A DNA stretch of 34,324 nt from Oscillospiraceae bacterium (GTDB lineage: Bacteria; Bacillota; Clostridia; Oscillospirales; Oscillospiraceae): positions 1-34,324 of the forward strand of contig CADCMP010000006.1 of the NCBI GenBank assembly GCA_902802565.1. Direction: 5' to 3'. The position numbers were made by a program, and so were the translations under genes. Under the pieces are notes generated by a model. That model did no database searches and had not been told where the DNA came from. It saw only the letters and a list, made by a program, of their open reading frames with translations. This document shows positions 15,925 through 23,414 of this stretch, piece by piece; the first letter of the stretch is position 1, and every line of letters begins with the position of its first letter.

Positions 15925-16551
15925 TTATTCGATCGGTTTTCCGTCTATGGTACCGGTGGTTTCCACCGCCTCGGCCGCCTGCTGCGATACCTCCGCTTCT
16001 TTTTTTAAGTGGCGGACGGTGCGGGACAGACTGGCGATGAGGATCAGATCCGTGATTCCGTCCACGATCAGGACGACGCCCATCAGGATCATCAGGGCTT
16101 TGGTCGCTCCCATGGGAGACAGAAGGATCCATGTTCCGAGACCCAGTGTTACGATGGAAGAGACCAGTGCATAAATCCAGAGACGGGCCCTGGCGCGGAC
16201 CAGATGGAACGATGCCTGAAGATCGATGATCCCGTGCAGCAGGACCACAATGGCGATTACATATTGCAGATACTGGATTGCCGTCAGCGGTCGCACGGCC
16301 ATCCAGAGACCGGCAGCAAAGCAGAGGATGCCGGCCAGCAGGCTGCCCCAGGTGCTGAGGACGCGCTCCGCTTTTGCAATGATAAAGGAAAAGATATAGA
16401 AAGCACCGATCAATGCCAGAAGGATGCCGGCGAAACGGCAGATCACAGCGGCAGCTTCCACTCCGTAGAACAGAAACAGGATCCCGCAGCCAATGGTAAC
16501 GACGGCAATGAGAATGGCGCTGATCCGTTTTTGATGCAGAAACGCACTCAT
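15925..16551 (-). CDS. HdeD-like / DUF308 integral membrane protein
   Basis: The 208-residue protein has about six membrane helices arranged as three repeated helical pairs. This is the pattern of the DUF308 (HdeD-like) family. The repeat core LxGxxxIxxGIxxL is visible, for example around GVVLIVDGITDLILI. A charged tail of about 35 residues ends in TIDGKPIE and is probably cytoplasmic. HdeD contributes to acid resistance in Escherichia coli, but the clostridial members have no established role. The start at 16551 was chosen over the GTG at 16560 because GGAG lies eight bases upstream. It has its own promoter at 16582-16610 and is not linked to its neighbours. Confidence 0.8.
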   Translation of the reverse strand: MSAFLHQKRISAILIAVVTIGCGILFLFYGVEAAAVICRFAGILLALIGAFYIFSFIIAKAERVLSTWGSLLAGILCFAAGLWMAVRPLTAIQYLQYVIAIVVLLHGIIDLQASFHLVRARARLWIYALVSSIVTLGLGTWILLSPMGATKALMILMGVVLIVDGITDLILIASLSRTVRHLKKEAEVSQQAAEAVETTGTIDGKPIE

Positions 16552-16581
16552 GAAAAACACTCCATTCTTAAAGATAGAAAC

Positions 16582-16610
16582 AGTCTAACACCGAAGAGAT
16601 GACTTCTCAA
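16582..16610 (-). promoter_or_regulatory. Probable promoter of the HdeD-like gene
   Basis: Minus-strand TTGAGA (16605-16610) and TAGACT (16582-16587) are 17 bases apart, and TGT immediately precedes the -10. Confidence 0.5.
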
Positions 16611-16675
16611 GCGAAAACCACAACCCGGCGATCCTTTCTTCGGAGAGTATCACTATGGAAATTTCAAATACCACA

Positions 16676-16684
16676 TGTTATAAT
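16676..16684 (+). promoter_or_regulatory. Extended -10 promoter of the DtxR-family gene
   Basis: TGTTATAAT is a perfect extended -10 (TATAAT at 16679-16684) about 75 bases before the start. No clear metal-box palindrome was identified in the leader. Confidence 0.5.
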
Positions 16685-16757
16685 CGATACAATTCTTGAT
16701 AAAATATGCAGGAAGAAGGAAAAAGAAAACAATAAACGATACAGGAAGTGATAAACC

Positions 16758-17132
16758 ATGGTCATTCAGGAATCAGCAGAAGATTATCTGGAGAAAGTAT
16801 TAATGCTTTCCAAGCAGAAAGCGAATGTTCGTCAGACCGATATTTGTGATGCGACCGGTTATGCCCGTCCCTCTGTCAGTGTCGCCATCCGCAAGCTGGC
16901 CTCGGAAGGATATCTGGAGATCAGCGAACTGGGTGCCATCACACTTACGGATAAAGGACACGAGATCGCCGACAAGATCTATGAGCGGCATACGGTGATA
17001 TCCGAACTGCTGGTCGCCCTGGGAACAGATCCCGATGTGGCACTGGAAGACGCATGTAAGATCGAGCATGATCTCAGTGAGGAATCGTTTGCCAATATCA
17101 AGAAATATTACAAAGAGCATGTGAAAAAATAA
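16758..17132 (+). CDS. DtxR/MntR-family metal-dependent transcriptional regulator
   Basis: This 124-residue protein has an N-terminal winged helix (residues about 4-60, QTDICDATGYARPSVSVAIRKLASEGYLEI) and a short metal-binding dimerisation domain. Candidate ligands fit the family: Glu/His in the first helix after the wing (KIYERHTVISELL), then Cys and Glu-His in DACKIEHDLSEE. The length matches the short single-domain MntR-like clostridial proteins that lack an SH3 domain. It would repress or activate iron or manganese genes in response to metal. AGGAAGTG precedes the ATG. No metal transporter is adjacent, so it may act on distant genes. Confidence 0.9.
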   Translation: MVIQESAEDYLEKVLMLSKQKANVRQTDICDATGYARPSVSVAIRKLASEGYLEISELGAITLTDKGHEIADKIYERHTVISELLVALGTDPDVALEDACKIEHDLSEESFANIKKYYKEHVKK

Positions 17133-17147
17133 GATCAGAGTATTTAT

Positions 17148-17189
17148 AACAGCGATGGCCCGAAACTTTGCCGGGCCATCGCTGTTTTA
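17148..17189 (+). terminator. Intrinsic terminator of the DtxR-family gene
   Basis: A 14-bp stem (17148-17161 with 17173-17186) with an 11-base loop is followed by TTTTA. It is separate from the terminator facing it at 17195-17230. Confidence 0.88.
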
Positions 17190-17194
17190 TACTG

Positions 17195-17230
17195 AAAAAG
17201 AAACAGGTGCAGCACATTGCTGCACCTGTT
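17195..17230 (-). terminator. Intrinsic terminator of the flavodiiron protein gene
   Basis: A perfect 13-bp stem (17202-17214 with 17218-17230) with a 3-base loop is followed on the minus strand by a T-rich run. It lies 17 bases after the flavodiiron stop. Confidence 0.88.
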
Positions 17231-17246
17231 GGATGGTAATGAAGAA

Positions 17247-19253
17247 TTACTGCTCTGCGTACTCGAAGTCTTCCTTGCCGTGGTTGCAGACCGGGCAGAC
17301 ATAATCGTCGGGAAGTTCGCCGTCGCATTCCTCGAAGTGGCCGCATACATTGCAGATGTAGCCTTTCTTGATCTCGTGGGTGACAGCGGGAACGTACTCG
17401 AACTCTTCCGGACCGTGTTTGCACAGCGGGCAGGTGAAGTCTTCCGGAAGCTCGTGGCCTTCGTAGAAGTATCCGCAGACCTTGCATCTCCAGCCTTCCG
17501 GCTGATCGGAGGAAGGAGCTTTCTTCGGCTTGATGTGTGCATGGTAATAGCCATAGGTGACACTGGGAGCATCCGACAGCACTTTGGCCTCTACGACCTT
17601 GGCAATATAGAGCATCTGGGTCTCCAGATCATAGCTCTCCAGCACTTCGCAGCTGAGAACCGCGTTGGTGTAGGTGGGGATGTAGCGGATGCCGTTTGCG
17701 GTGCGGTCGTTGTAATCCACATCGGCAAACTTGTCCACGTCACGTCCGGACTGGAAGCCGAACTGCTGGAACAGTGCGAAGGGAGCATCTTCCGTCAGAA
17801 TGGAGATGTTGAACTTGCCTGCTTTTGCCACCATGTCACAGGTGTGATTCTGCTTGATGCAGGAGATGGTGATCTTCTTGATGTCACCGGCAGCGACCTG
17901 ACCGGCAGTGTTGATGATGCAGCCGTAATCCACACCGTCAACCTGCGTGGTGAGGACTTCCACACCATAGGTGAATTTGAAGAATGCGTCATTGGAGATT
18001 TCCAGCGGAGCTGCCGGAGCCTCAGCAACGGGAGCAGCCACCGGTTTCGGCGGAACGATATCCGCAGCAATGGCGTCGGCCAGAGCATCCAGCTCATCCA
18101 GCGTGTTTGCCTTGGGAGCGGAAAGGATGCTGATGGGATTGTCCTGAATGAACTGAGTTCCGGGGATCGTGGAAAGGATCTCGCGCATCAGCTTGCCGCT
18201 GGTGGGACCCCAGGAGCCGTTCTCCAGCAGAGCGACCTTTCTCTTCTGCAGGTTGTGTGACTGAATGTCATGCAGAAGCTCATCCATGCGGATGAAGATG
18301 CCTGCGTTGTAGGTGGTGGATGCGAAGACCATGTGGCTGTTTTTGAATGCGGAGCTGATCACATAGCTGGAATCGATGACGGAAGTGTCAAACATCTCAA
18401 CATCGACACCGCGGTCGGACAGCTTGGCAGCCAGGATGTTTGCCATGTTCTCGGTGTGTCCGTAAACAGAGGCATAGGCCAGAGTGACGCCTTTCTTTTC
18501 CGGTGTGTAGGTTGCCCAGTGCATATATTTATCCAGGAAGTCCGCAAAGTGCTTTCTCCACACAAAGCCGTGGAGGGGGCATACATATGCGATGTCCAGA
18601 GTGGCAGCCTTTTTCAGGACGGCTTCCACCTGCATACCGTACTTACCAACGATATTGGTGTAGTAACGTCTGGCCTCATCCAGCCAGTCACCCATGAAGT
18701 CGACTTCGTCTGCGAAGATCTTTCCATTGAGGGCACCGAAAGTACCGAAAGCATCTGCGGAGAACAGGATCTTATCCGTAAGGTCATAGGACATCATGAC
18801 TTCCGGCCAGTGGACCATGGGAGCCATGACAAAGGCCAGCTCGTGGCGTCCGGTCTTCAGAGTATCGCCTTCCTTGACGATGTGGAGACGCTCGGACATG
18901 TCATAGTCAAAATACTGAGCCAGCAGAGTCTTGATCTTCTCGTTGCAGACGATGGTGGCTTCCGGATAACGAAGAACCAGATCTTCAATCGTTGCAGCGT
19001 GGTCCGGCTCCATATGGTGAACCACAAGGTAGTCCAGCTTGCGTCCGTTCAGTGCATATTTCACATTGTCGAAAAACGTATGAGAAACAGCTTTGTCCAC
19101 CGTATCAAACAGTACGGTCTTTTCATCGTTGAGAAGATAAGAGTTATAGGACACGCCGTTGGGAACGCCGTAAACTCCTTCAAAGCAGAACAGTCTGCGA
19201 TCGTCGGCACCGACCCATGTCAGGTCGTCAAGTACCTTCTTTGTGCAATGCAT
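17247..19253 (-). CDS. Four-domain flavodiiron protein: diiron core, flavodoxin, flavin reductase, two rubredoxins
   Basis: The 668-residue enzyme should reduce O2 to water and/or NO to N2O, protecting an anaerobe. Residues 1-250 form the metallo-beta-lactamase-like core, with all diiron ligands visible: His80, Glu82, Asp84 and His85 in HHMEPDHA, then His148, Asp167 and His228. Residues 255-400 are a flavodoxin domain for FMN. After a Pro/Ala linker (about 400-412), residues 415-575 resemble a flavin reductase domain. The last 85 residues hold two short-spaced rubredoxin knuckles: CKVC with CPLC (14 residues between) and CNVC with CPVC (15 residues, including an extra Cys). The polypeptide therefore may carry its own electron chain from a reduced pyridine nucleotide to the diiron site. 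It is divergent from a Crp/Fnr-type regulator, which probably controls it. Confidence 0.93.
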   Translation of the reverse strand: MHCTKKVLDDLTWVGADDRRLFCFEGVYGVPNGVSYNSYLLNDEKTVLFDTVDKAVSHTFFDNVKYALNGRKLDYLVVHHMEPDHAATIEDLVLRYPEATIVCNEKIKTLLAQYFDYDMSERLHIVKEGDTLKTGRHELAFVMAPMVHWPEVMMSYDLTDKILFSADAFGTFGALNGKIFADEVDFMGDWLDEARRYYTNIVGKYGMQVEAVLKKAATLDIAYVCPLHGFVWRKHFADFLDKYMHWATYTPEKKGVTLAYASVYGHTENMANILAAKLSDRGVDVEMFDTSVIDSSYVISSAFKNSHMVFASTTYNAGIFIRMDELLHDIQSHNLQKRKVALLENGSWGPTSGKLMREILSTIPGTQFIQDNPISILSAPKANTLDELDALADAIAADIVPPKPVAAPVAEAPAAPLEISNDAFFKFTYGVEVLTTQVDGVDYGCIINTAGQVAAGDIKKITISCIKQNHTCDMVAKAGKFNISILTEDAPFALFQQFGFQSGRDVDKFADVDYNDRTANGIRYIPTYTNAVLSCEVLESYDLETQMLYIAKVVEAKVLSDAPSVTYGYYHAHIKPKKAPSSDQPEGWRCKVCGYFYEGHELPEDFTCPLCKHGPEEFEYVPAVTHEIKKGYICNVCGHFEECDGELPDDYVCPVCNHGKEDFEYAEQ

Positions 19254-19292
19254 ACATTTTCCTCCTTAATTTAACAGATTGTCAAATTTTCA

Positions 19293-19314
19293 ACTAATTG
19301 TCAGCTCAATTAGT
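19293..19314. promoter_or_regulatory. 22-bp dyad in the flavodiiron/crp intergenic region
   Basis: ACTAATTG and CAATTAGT are perfect 8-bp arms around a 6-base centre. The size fits a Crp/Fnr dimer site. It overlaps the predicted extended -10 of the flavodiiron gene (19312-19320). Confidence 0.55.
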
Positions 19315-19354
19315 ATACCATGTTTTCCTCTGTTTTTAGTATATATTTAGTATA
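19310..19354. repeat. Three copies of TTAGTATA upstream of the flavodiiron gene
   Basis: Direct repeats of TTAGTATA start at 19310, 19336 and 19347. The last two are 11 bp apart, one helical turn. Read leftward each contains TATACT, so they may be -10 elements, regulator contacts, or both. Confidence 0.45.
19312..19320 (-). promoter_or_regulatory. Extended -10 promoter of the flavodiiron gene
   Basis: Minus-strand TGGTATACT gives an extended -10 that would start transcription near 19305, about 50 bases before the ATG and inside the dyad. A regulator bound to the dyad would be expected to block it. Confidence 0.4.
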
Positions 19355-19396
19355 CAATTTTTATGGAAATTAGTTGTGGTAAGTGCTACACATTTG

Positions 19397-19405
19397 TGTT
19401 ATAGT
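19397..19405 (+). promoter_or_regulatory. Extended -10 promoter of the Crp/Fnr-rubredoxin operon
   Basis: TGTTATAGT is an extended -10 (TATAGT at 19400-19405) about 30 bases before the start. TTGTGG at 19374 is a poor -35 with 20-base spacing. Confidence 0.4.
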
Positions 19406-19437
19406 ACCTTTATACCGACTGAAAGGGGGAGATAGGA

Positions 19438-20091
19438 ATGACACTGGAGAATGTTGAGCTTTTCGAAGGCATCAGCCAGGAGAGCATCGACGCCATGATC
19501 CACTGCTTCAAGGCAGAGATCCGGAAGTTCCGAAAAGGAGATACGGTCATCGTTTACTCTCCGGAACTGGAGTATCTTTGTGTCATGCTTTCCGGAAAAG
19601 CGCACCTTTATTCGGTGGACAGCGAAGGGGAAGACACCCTGCTGGAACACTACATGAAAGATGATATCTTCGGAGAAGTATTTGCACTGCCTTACGGCAG
19701 CCTTGGATATGTTGTGGAGGCAGACAGCGACTGCGAAGTCATGTTCATACGCTTTTCGGAGATCTCCGGTCGGTGTGAGAATGCATGTGAACACCATACG
19801 CAGCTGACCAACAACCTGTTCCATCTTTCCGCTAAGAAAGCCCAGATGATGGCACTGCGCATCAATATGATCAGCAAGAAGACCGTGCGGCAGAAACTGG
19901 AAGCCTACTTTGATTACATGATGGAAAAGACCGGAAGCATCCAGTTTGAGACGGAGATGTCTCTGTCGCAGCTGTCCTCGTATCTCTGTGTGGACCGCAC
20001 CAGCCTGATGCGTGAAATGCGTCTGATGCGGGAAGAAGGAATTCTGAAGAGCAGCGGCCGGAACATCACACTGCTCAATGCAGGTGCATAA
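19438..20091 (+). CDS. Crp/Fnr-family transcriptional regulator
   Basis: The 217-residue regulator has an N-terminal cyclic-nucleotide-binding-like beta barrel (about 5-115), a long dimer helix (about 115-150) and a C-terminal HTH_Crp domain (about 150-210, LSQLSSYLCVDRTSLMREMRLMREEG). The effector is not clear. The N-terminal Cys cluster of oxygen-sensing FNR is absent, but several cysteines occur in the barrel (including RCENACEHH), so redox, heme or NO sensing is possible. It is divergent from the flavodiiron gene and first in an operon with an unknown protein and a rubredoxin, so it most likely controls this detoxification module. GGGGGAGA precedes the ATG. Confidence 0.88.
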   Translation: MTLENVELFEGISQESIDAMIHCFKAEIRKFRKGDTVIVYSPELEYLCVMLSGKAHLYSVDSEGEDTLLEHYMKDDIFGEVFALPYGSLGYVVEADSDCEVMFIRFSEISGRCENACEHHTQLTNNLFHLSAKKAQMMALRINMISKKTVRQKLEAYFDYMMEKTGSIQFETEMSLSQLSSYLCVDRTSLMREMRLMREEGILKSSGRNITLLNAGA

Positions 20092-20108
20092 ATGGGGAGG
20101 ATTCGATT

Positions 20109-20492
20109 ATGCCGATGATCAAGAAAGTAGTGGATTACAACGGAAAGATCATGAATGCTTCCGTGTATGAAGGTGACTACACGCTAGCCAGGAAGTTCGG
20201 AAAAGTAATGGTGGGAAAACGCGCGCTTTACTATCAGGACGGACTGAAGATCGTATGTGTTCCTTTTGATAAAATGGACCGTGTGTTCACGCGGGTGGTG
20301 GGAGGAACCACTACCATGTGCTGCGGCGGAGTCGGGTATGAATACTATCGGCTCGTGGTCGTTTATCAGGGGGAAGAAATCGCCAGTATCATCGTCGGAG
20401 AAGACGGTGAACCTCTGGAGCAGGCTGAGGCCTATCTGAAAGAAGTCAATCCCAATGTAGAAATCGGGTACGTTGAGCCCGAAGAAAAATAA
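20109..20492 (+). CDS. Unknown 127-residue protein between crp and rubredoxin
   Basis: I do not recognise the family. The protein is soluble, mostly beta-strand by appearance, and has no signal peptide or membrane segment. A Cys-Cys pair in [14 protein letters not shown] and another Cys in KIVCVPF could bind metal or act in redox chemistry. The C-terminus is acidic (VEPEEK). GGGAGG lies about ten bases before the ATG at 20109, 17 bases after the regulator stop. The rubredoxin follows 14 bases after its stop. The tight spacing implies co-transcription, so a role in the response to oxygen or NO is inferred from context alone. Confidence 0.75.
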   Translation: MPMIKKVVDYNGKIMNASVYEGDYTLARKFGKVMVGKRALYYQDGLKIVCVPFDKMDRVFTRVVGGTTTMCCGGVGYEYYRLVVVYQGEEIASIIVGEDGEPLEQAEAYLKEVNPNVEIGYVEPEEK

Positions 20493-20506
20493 AGGAGAAT
20501 ACAATC

Positions 20507-20662
20507 ATGAAGTATGTATGCACGGTATGTGGTTACGAGTATGACGAAGCAGTCGGCGATCCCGATAACGGCATCGCAGCTGGCACCAAGTGGGAAGATC
20601 TGCCCGCAGATTTTACCTGCCCTCTGTGCGGCGTAGGTAAAGACGATTTCGAGCAGGCCTGA
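20507..20662 (+). CDS. rub: Rubredoxin
   Basis: This 51-residue electron-transfer protein starts [14 protein letters not shown] and ends GKDDFEQA. The four iron ligands are in CTVC and CPLC, with the usual 29-residue spacing, and the conserved [17 protein letters not shown] segment lies between them. AAAGGAG lies eight bases upstream of the ATG. It is the last gene of the crp operon. A free rubredoxin beside a flavodiiron protein normally donates its electrons. Here the flavodiiron protein already has two fused rubredoxin knuckles, so this one may feed it in addition or serve another peroxidase such as a rubrerythrin. Confidence 0.97.
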   Translation: MKYVCTVCGYEYDEAVGDPDNGIAAGTKWEDLPADFTCPLCGVGKDDFEQA

Positions 20663-20683
20663 TTGGAAGCATACTGAAAACGC

Positions 20684-20716
20684 AAAAAACTCCACGAGAC
20701 ATCTCGTGGAGTTTTT
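20684..20716. terminator. Bidirectional intrinsic terminator
   Basis: A 14-bp stem (20685-20698 with 20703-20716) with loop ACAT and flanking A and T runs ends the rubredoxin operon and the convergent dus gene. Confidence 0.9.
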
Positions 20717-20722
20717 AATTGC

Positions 20723-21679
20723 TCATGGAGCAAAGCCAATGGAAGGATCAAAAGGACATTCCCGGTACAGACGCTGTACGGCATCCCGGTACTCGGAACA
20801 GGTCTGCGACTTGCGGAGTGTTTTCATCTGCTTTCTGCTGTCTGGAAACAGACAGATAAAATAATTCCACAGCTCTTTCATCCGGAACAGAATATGCCTG
20901 TCGCCGGAAAGGATGGTACTGTAACACTCAAAAAGACGGCTCTCATATTCCTGAAATTCCGGCAATGTCAGGGGAGTTCCCCTTTCGAATGTGCGTATCA
21001 GGGCGGGATTGGTCACACAGCCCCGACCCACCATCACCGCATCGGTCTCGGGATAGGTTTCCAGAAGCCGGTCGAGATCCTTCAGCGTCGTGATATCACC
21101 GTTGTAGCACAGAGGAAGTTTCCAGCGCTCATAGGCCGTCCGGTAGGCTTCCATGTGCGGCGTGCCCCGGTATCCCTCCCGTCCGTAACGGGGATGAATG
21201 ATCAGTTCCGTCAGAGGATACTTTTCATAAATGGCCATCAGCTCTTCAAAAGAATCCGACATCTCCAGACCGATACGGGTCTTGATGGAGATCCGAGCCG
21301 TGTTTTCGGAAAACACCCGTTCCAGAAAAGCGTCCAGTTCGGACGGAACACCGAGAAAACCAGAACCCCGGTATTTGGAAATCACGGTCCCGGAGGGACA
21401 GCCGAGATTCAGGTTGATCTCCTGATAACCCAGGTCCTGCAGCTGGCGCACTGCGACCAGAAATGCCCCGGCGTCATTGCTGAGAATCTGGGGGACCACA
21501 GGAACGCCGGCGTTGTGTTCCGGCAGCAGATCCTCCAGCTCCTTCTTTCGGAAACCGATATCCTGGCAGGCCACTCGGAACGGGGTGAAGTATTTGTGCG
21601 TACCGGGAAACAGTTCATGATGGATGTTCCGGAAATGGTATCCGGTAATGCCTTCCATAGGAGCAAAGTAGTAATACAT
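20723..21679 (-). CDS. dus: tRNA-dihydrouridine synthase family protein
   Basis: The 318-residue FMN enzyme should reduce specific uridines of tRNA to dihydrouridine. Family motifs are APMEGITGYHFR at the N-terminus, the active-site segment INLNLGCPSGTVISKYRGSGFL with the catalytic Cys, IKTRIG, then IIHPRYGREGYRG and the FMN phosphate loop around YNGDI and VMVGRGCVTNP. The start at 21679 is preceded by GAGGGGG; the open frame extends upstream into tadA but without a ribosome site. It begins 11 bases after the tadA stop, so the two tRNA-modification genes are probably one transcript. Which uridine it modifies is not determined. Confidence 0.92.
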   Translation of the reverse strand: MYYYFAPMEGITGYHFRNIHHELFPGTHKYFTPFRVACQDIGFRKKELEDLLPEHNAGVPVVPQILSNDAGAFLVAVRQLQDLGYQEINLNLGCPSGTVISKYRGSGFLGVPSELDAFLERVFSENTARISIKTRIGLEMSDSFEELMAIYEKYPLTELIIHPRYGREGYRGTPHMEAYRTAYERWKLPLCYNGDITTLKDLDRLLETYPETDAVMVGRGCVTNPALIRTFERGTPLTLPEFQEYESRLFECYSTILSGDRHILFRMKELWNYFICLFPDSRKQMKTLRKSQTCSEYRDAVQRLYRECPFDPSIGFAP

Positions 21680-21690
21680 GAACAGCCCCC

Positions 21691-22152
21691 TCAGTCCGCT
21701 TCCGTCCGGAGACCTTTGAAAAACCGGTTGAGCAGCTCCTGACTCTCCTCGGCACACACTCCTCCATATATGGCCGGATGATGGCCGAGACGTTCCTCAA
21801 AGAGATTAATGACGCTTCCGCAGCATCCGGTGACGGGTTCCGACAGACCGTACACGATATTCGAAATGCGGGTGTGAACGATGGCTCCCACACACATCGG
21901 ACAGGGCTCCAGCGTGACATAGATAGTACATCCCTCCAGATGCGGTGAGCCGAGCGACTTCTCAGCCTGCTGAATGGCAAGAAGCTCTGCGTGGGCCGTG
22001 GCATCCTGACGCTCCCGGCAGCGGTTCCGTTCCCGTGCAAGGATCCTGCCTTCCGGAGAGACGATGACACATCCCACCGGGACCTCCTCATGGGAGATCG
22101 CATCCCCGGCCATGGCGAGCGCTTCATTCATATAGGATTCCCTGGACTCCAT
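21691..22152 (-). CDS. tadA: tRNA-specific adenosine deaminase
   Basis: The 153-residue zinc enzyme converts adenosine-34 of tRNA-Arg(ACG) to inosine. The catalytic HAE motif is in ATAHAELLAI, and the zinc cysteines are in EPCPMCVGAI. The VPVGCVIV segment and the RISNIVYGLSEP stretch are also typical. The start at 22152 was chosen because AGGAGAGG lies upstream at good spacing. An upstream in-frame ATG at 22206 falls inside a terminator hairpin and is unlikely. The length is normal for TadA. It is followed closely by dus. Confidence 0.95.
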   Translation of the reverse strand: MESRESYMNEALAMAGDAISHEEVPVGCVIVSPEGRILARERNRCRERQDATAHAELLAIQQAEKSLGSPHLEGCTIYVTLEPCPMCVGAIVHTRISNIVYGLSEPVTGCCGSVINLFEERLGHHPAIYGGVCAEESQELLNRFFKGLRTEAD

Positions 22153-22182
22153 GGTTCCTCTCCTTTCCGGTTTCCGCGCAGT

Positions 22183-22208
22183 AAAAATGCCGGACGATGC
22201 CGGCATTT
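22183..22208 (-). terminator. Intrinsic terminator of the apt-like gene
   Basis: A perfect 9-bp stem (22185-22193 with 22200-22208) has a 6-base loop and is followed on the minus strand by a T run. It separates apt from tadA. Confidence 0.75.
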
Positions 22209-22226
22209 CTGATGGTTTCCGAGTGG

Positions 22227-22781
22227 TTATTCTTTGATGGTTCCGTCGGGATTGAACAGGGGAAGTTTCTGCAGAACGATGATATCATCACGGTCTGCCG
22301 CCTCACCCTCGGCCAGTACGGCCATACGTCCGGCAACCGTTCCGCCGGCCTGGCGGACCAGTTCTTCCGTGGCAATCAGAGACTTTCCGGTGGAAATGAC
22401 ATCATCCAGGATCAGGATCCGTTTGCCGTTCATCAGCTCTGCATCCGCGGTATCCACAAACAGGGTCTGGACCCCCGGAGTGGTGATGGACTGGACATCC
22501 ACCTGAAAGACACCTTTCATATAAGCCTTTGCTTTTTTCCGGGCGAGAAAATACTTTTCAGCACCGGACTGACGGGCCATCTCGTAGATCAAAGGAATGG
22601 ATTTTGCCTCCGGAGCGATCATGTAATCATATTCCGGAGCGATCTTCAGAAGTTCTGCGGCACAGTGGACAGTCAGTTCCACATCGCCAAAGAGAACGAA
22701 TGCACCGATATAAAGATCATCGGTGACAGGACACAGCGGAAGAGAGCGTTTTAACCCGGCTATGTCAATATCGTATGTCAT
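22227..22781 (-). CDS. Adenine phosphoribosyltransferase-like protein
   Basis: This 184-residue protein is a type I phosphoribosyltransferase. The PRPP-binding motif RILILDDVISTGKSL is near residues 119-133. The upstream IAPEAKSIPLIYEMARQSGAEKYFLARKKAKAYM segment is the adenine-PRTase type, in which the lysine and arginine of the flexible loop bind PRPP. It would salvage a purine base to its nucleotide. The C-terminal VLQKLPLFNPDGTIKE is typical of Apt-like proteins annotated simply as phosphoribosyltransferases in clostridia. AGGAGG precedes the start. It is monocistronic, with a terminator at 22183-22208 and a promoter at 22833-22860. Base specificity is probable but not certain. Confidence 0.88.
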   Translation of the reverse strand: MTYDIDIAGLKRSLPLCPVTDDLYIGAFVLFGDVELTVHCAAELLKIAPEYDYMIAPEAKSIPLIYEMARQSGAEKYFLARKKAKAYMKGVFQVDVQSITTPGVQTLFVDTADAELMNGKRILILDDVISTGKSLIATEELVRQAGGTVAGRMAVLAEGEAADRDDIIVLQKLPLFNPDGTIKE

Positions 22782-22832
22782 CAGTGTTATCCTCCTAATA
22801 GTCGACAGTTCCTGTCACATTACAATGAAACC

Positions 22833-22860
22833 ATTTTATCTTATCCGTAGAAAAAATCAA
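22833..22860 (-). promoter_or_regulatory. Probable promoter of the apt-like gene
   Basis: Minus-strand TTGATT (22855-22860) and TAAAAT (22833-22838) are 16 bases apart, about 50 bases before the start. Confidence 0.5.
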
Positions 22861-22906
22861 GGGCGGCCGGAGGGTGCGGCAGAAGTATCCCGCCGCGAGA
22901 AAAATC

Positions 22907-22933
22907 TTGCAAATCCTGCGCCCTTCCTATAAA
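22907..22933 (+). promoter_or_regulatory. Possible promoter of the small lipoprotein gene
   Basis: TTGCAA (22907-22912) and TATAAA (22928-22933) have a short 15-base spacer. They lie about 50 bases before the start. The match is weak to moderate. Confidence 0.35.
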
Positions 22934-22982
22934 GTGGATACCACTCAAACGATCGCAATACGGTTTTGAGACAGGAGGACCC

Positions 22983-23360
22983 ATGGGAAGCAGGATCTTA
23001 GCGGCAATACTGTCAGTGATGACACTGGTGGGCCTGGCCGCATGCGGAGAATCGTATACGGAGTACAGCGGCGTTGTCCAGTCCGTGGATCTGGAACATC
23101 AGATCGTCTACGTCCTCAGCGACGGAGAAGACAGTCTTTTCCGCAATCCCTGCGCGATAGACTGCCGGACCGCAGTAAAACATGACAGCGTCATGCTGCT
23201 GGACGCCGATTCCGCCAGCCTCAATCTGTCATCCATCGATCTTGCAGATATATGGGAGGGAGATTCCGTGGATGTGTTTTTAAGTGACACGCAGGCACAG
23301 AAGGCAGCAGAAGGGTATGCGGAAGCCTATCAGATTCAGATCTCTCATCCTGATACATAA
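22983..23360 (+). CDS. Small lipoprotein of unknown function, 125 aa
   Basis: An N-terminal hydrophobic segment ends in the lipobox LAAC (Cys21), so the mature protein of about 105 residues is anchored outside the membrane. The mature part (ESYTEYSGVVQSVDLEHQIVYVLSDGEDSLFR and onward) looks like a small beta domain, perhaps OB-like, with two cysteines in NPCAIDC that could form a disulfide. I do not recognise a family. AGGAGG lies close to the ATG. It has its own promoter candidate and a terminator directly after, so it is a single-gene unit. Confidence 0.75.
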   Translation: MGSRILAAILSVMTLVGLAACGESYTEYSGVVQSVDLEHQIVYVLSDGEDSLFRNPCAIDCRTAVKHDSVMLLDADSASLNLSSIDLADIWEGDSVDVFLSDTQAQKAAEGYAEAYQIQISHPDT

Positions 23361-23368
23361 GACATAAG

Positions 23369-23404
23369 AAAAAACCGGTGATCGTGCAGATCACCGGTTT
23401 TTTG
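23369..23404. terminator. Bidirectional intrinsic terminator
   Basis: A 15-bp stem (23369-23383 with 23389-23403), 5-base loop and A/T runs on both sides lie between the lipoprotein gene and the convergent AIM24 gene. Confidence 0.9.
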
Positions 23405-23414
23405 TTGTCTCGGT

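Noticed and set aside
17217..19274. Two rightward open frames opposite the flavodiiron gene
   Set aside because: The flavodiiron gene has every expected domain and ligand. The antisense frames lack family motifs.
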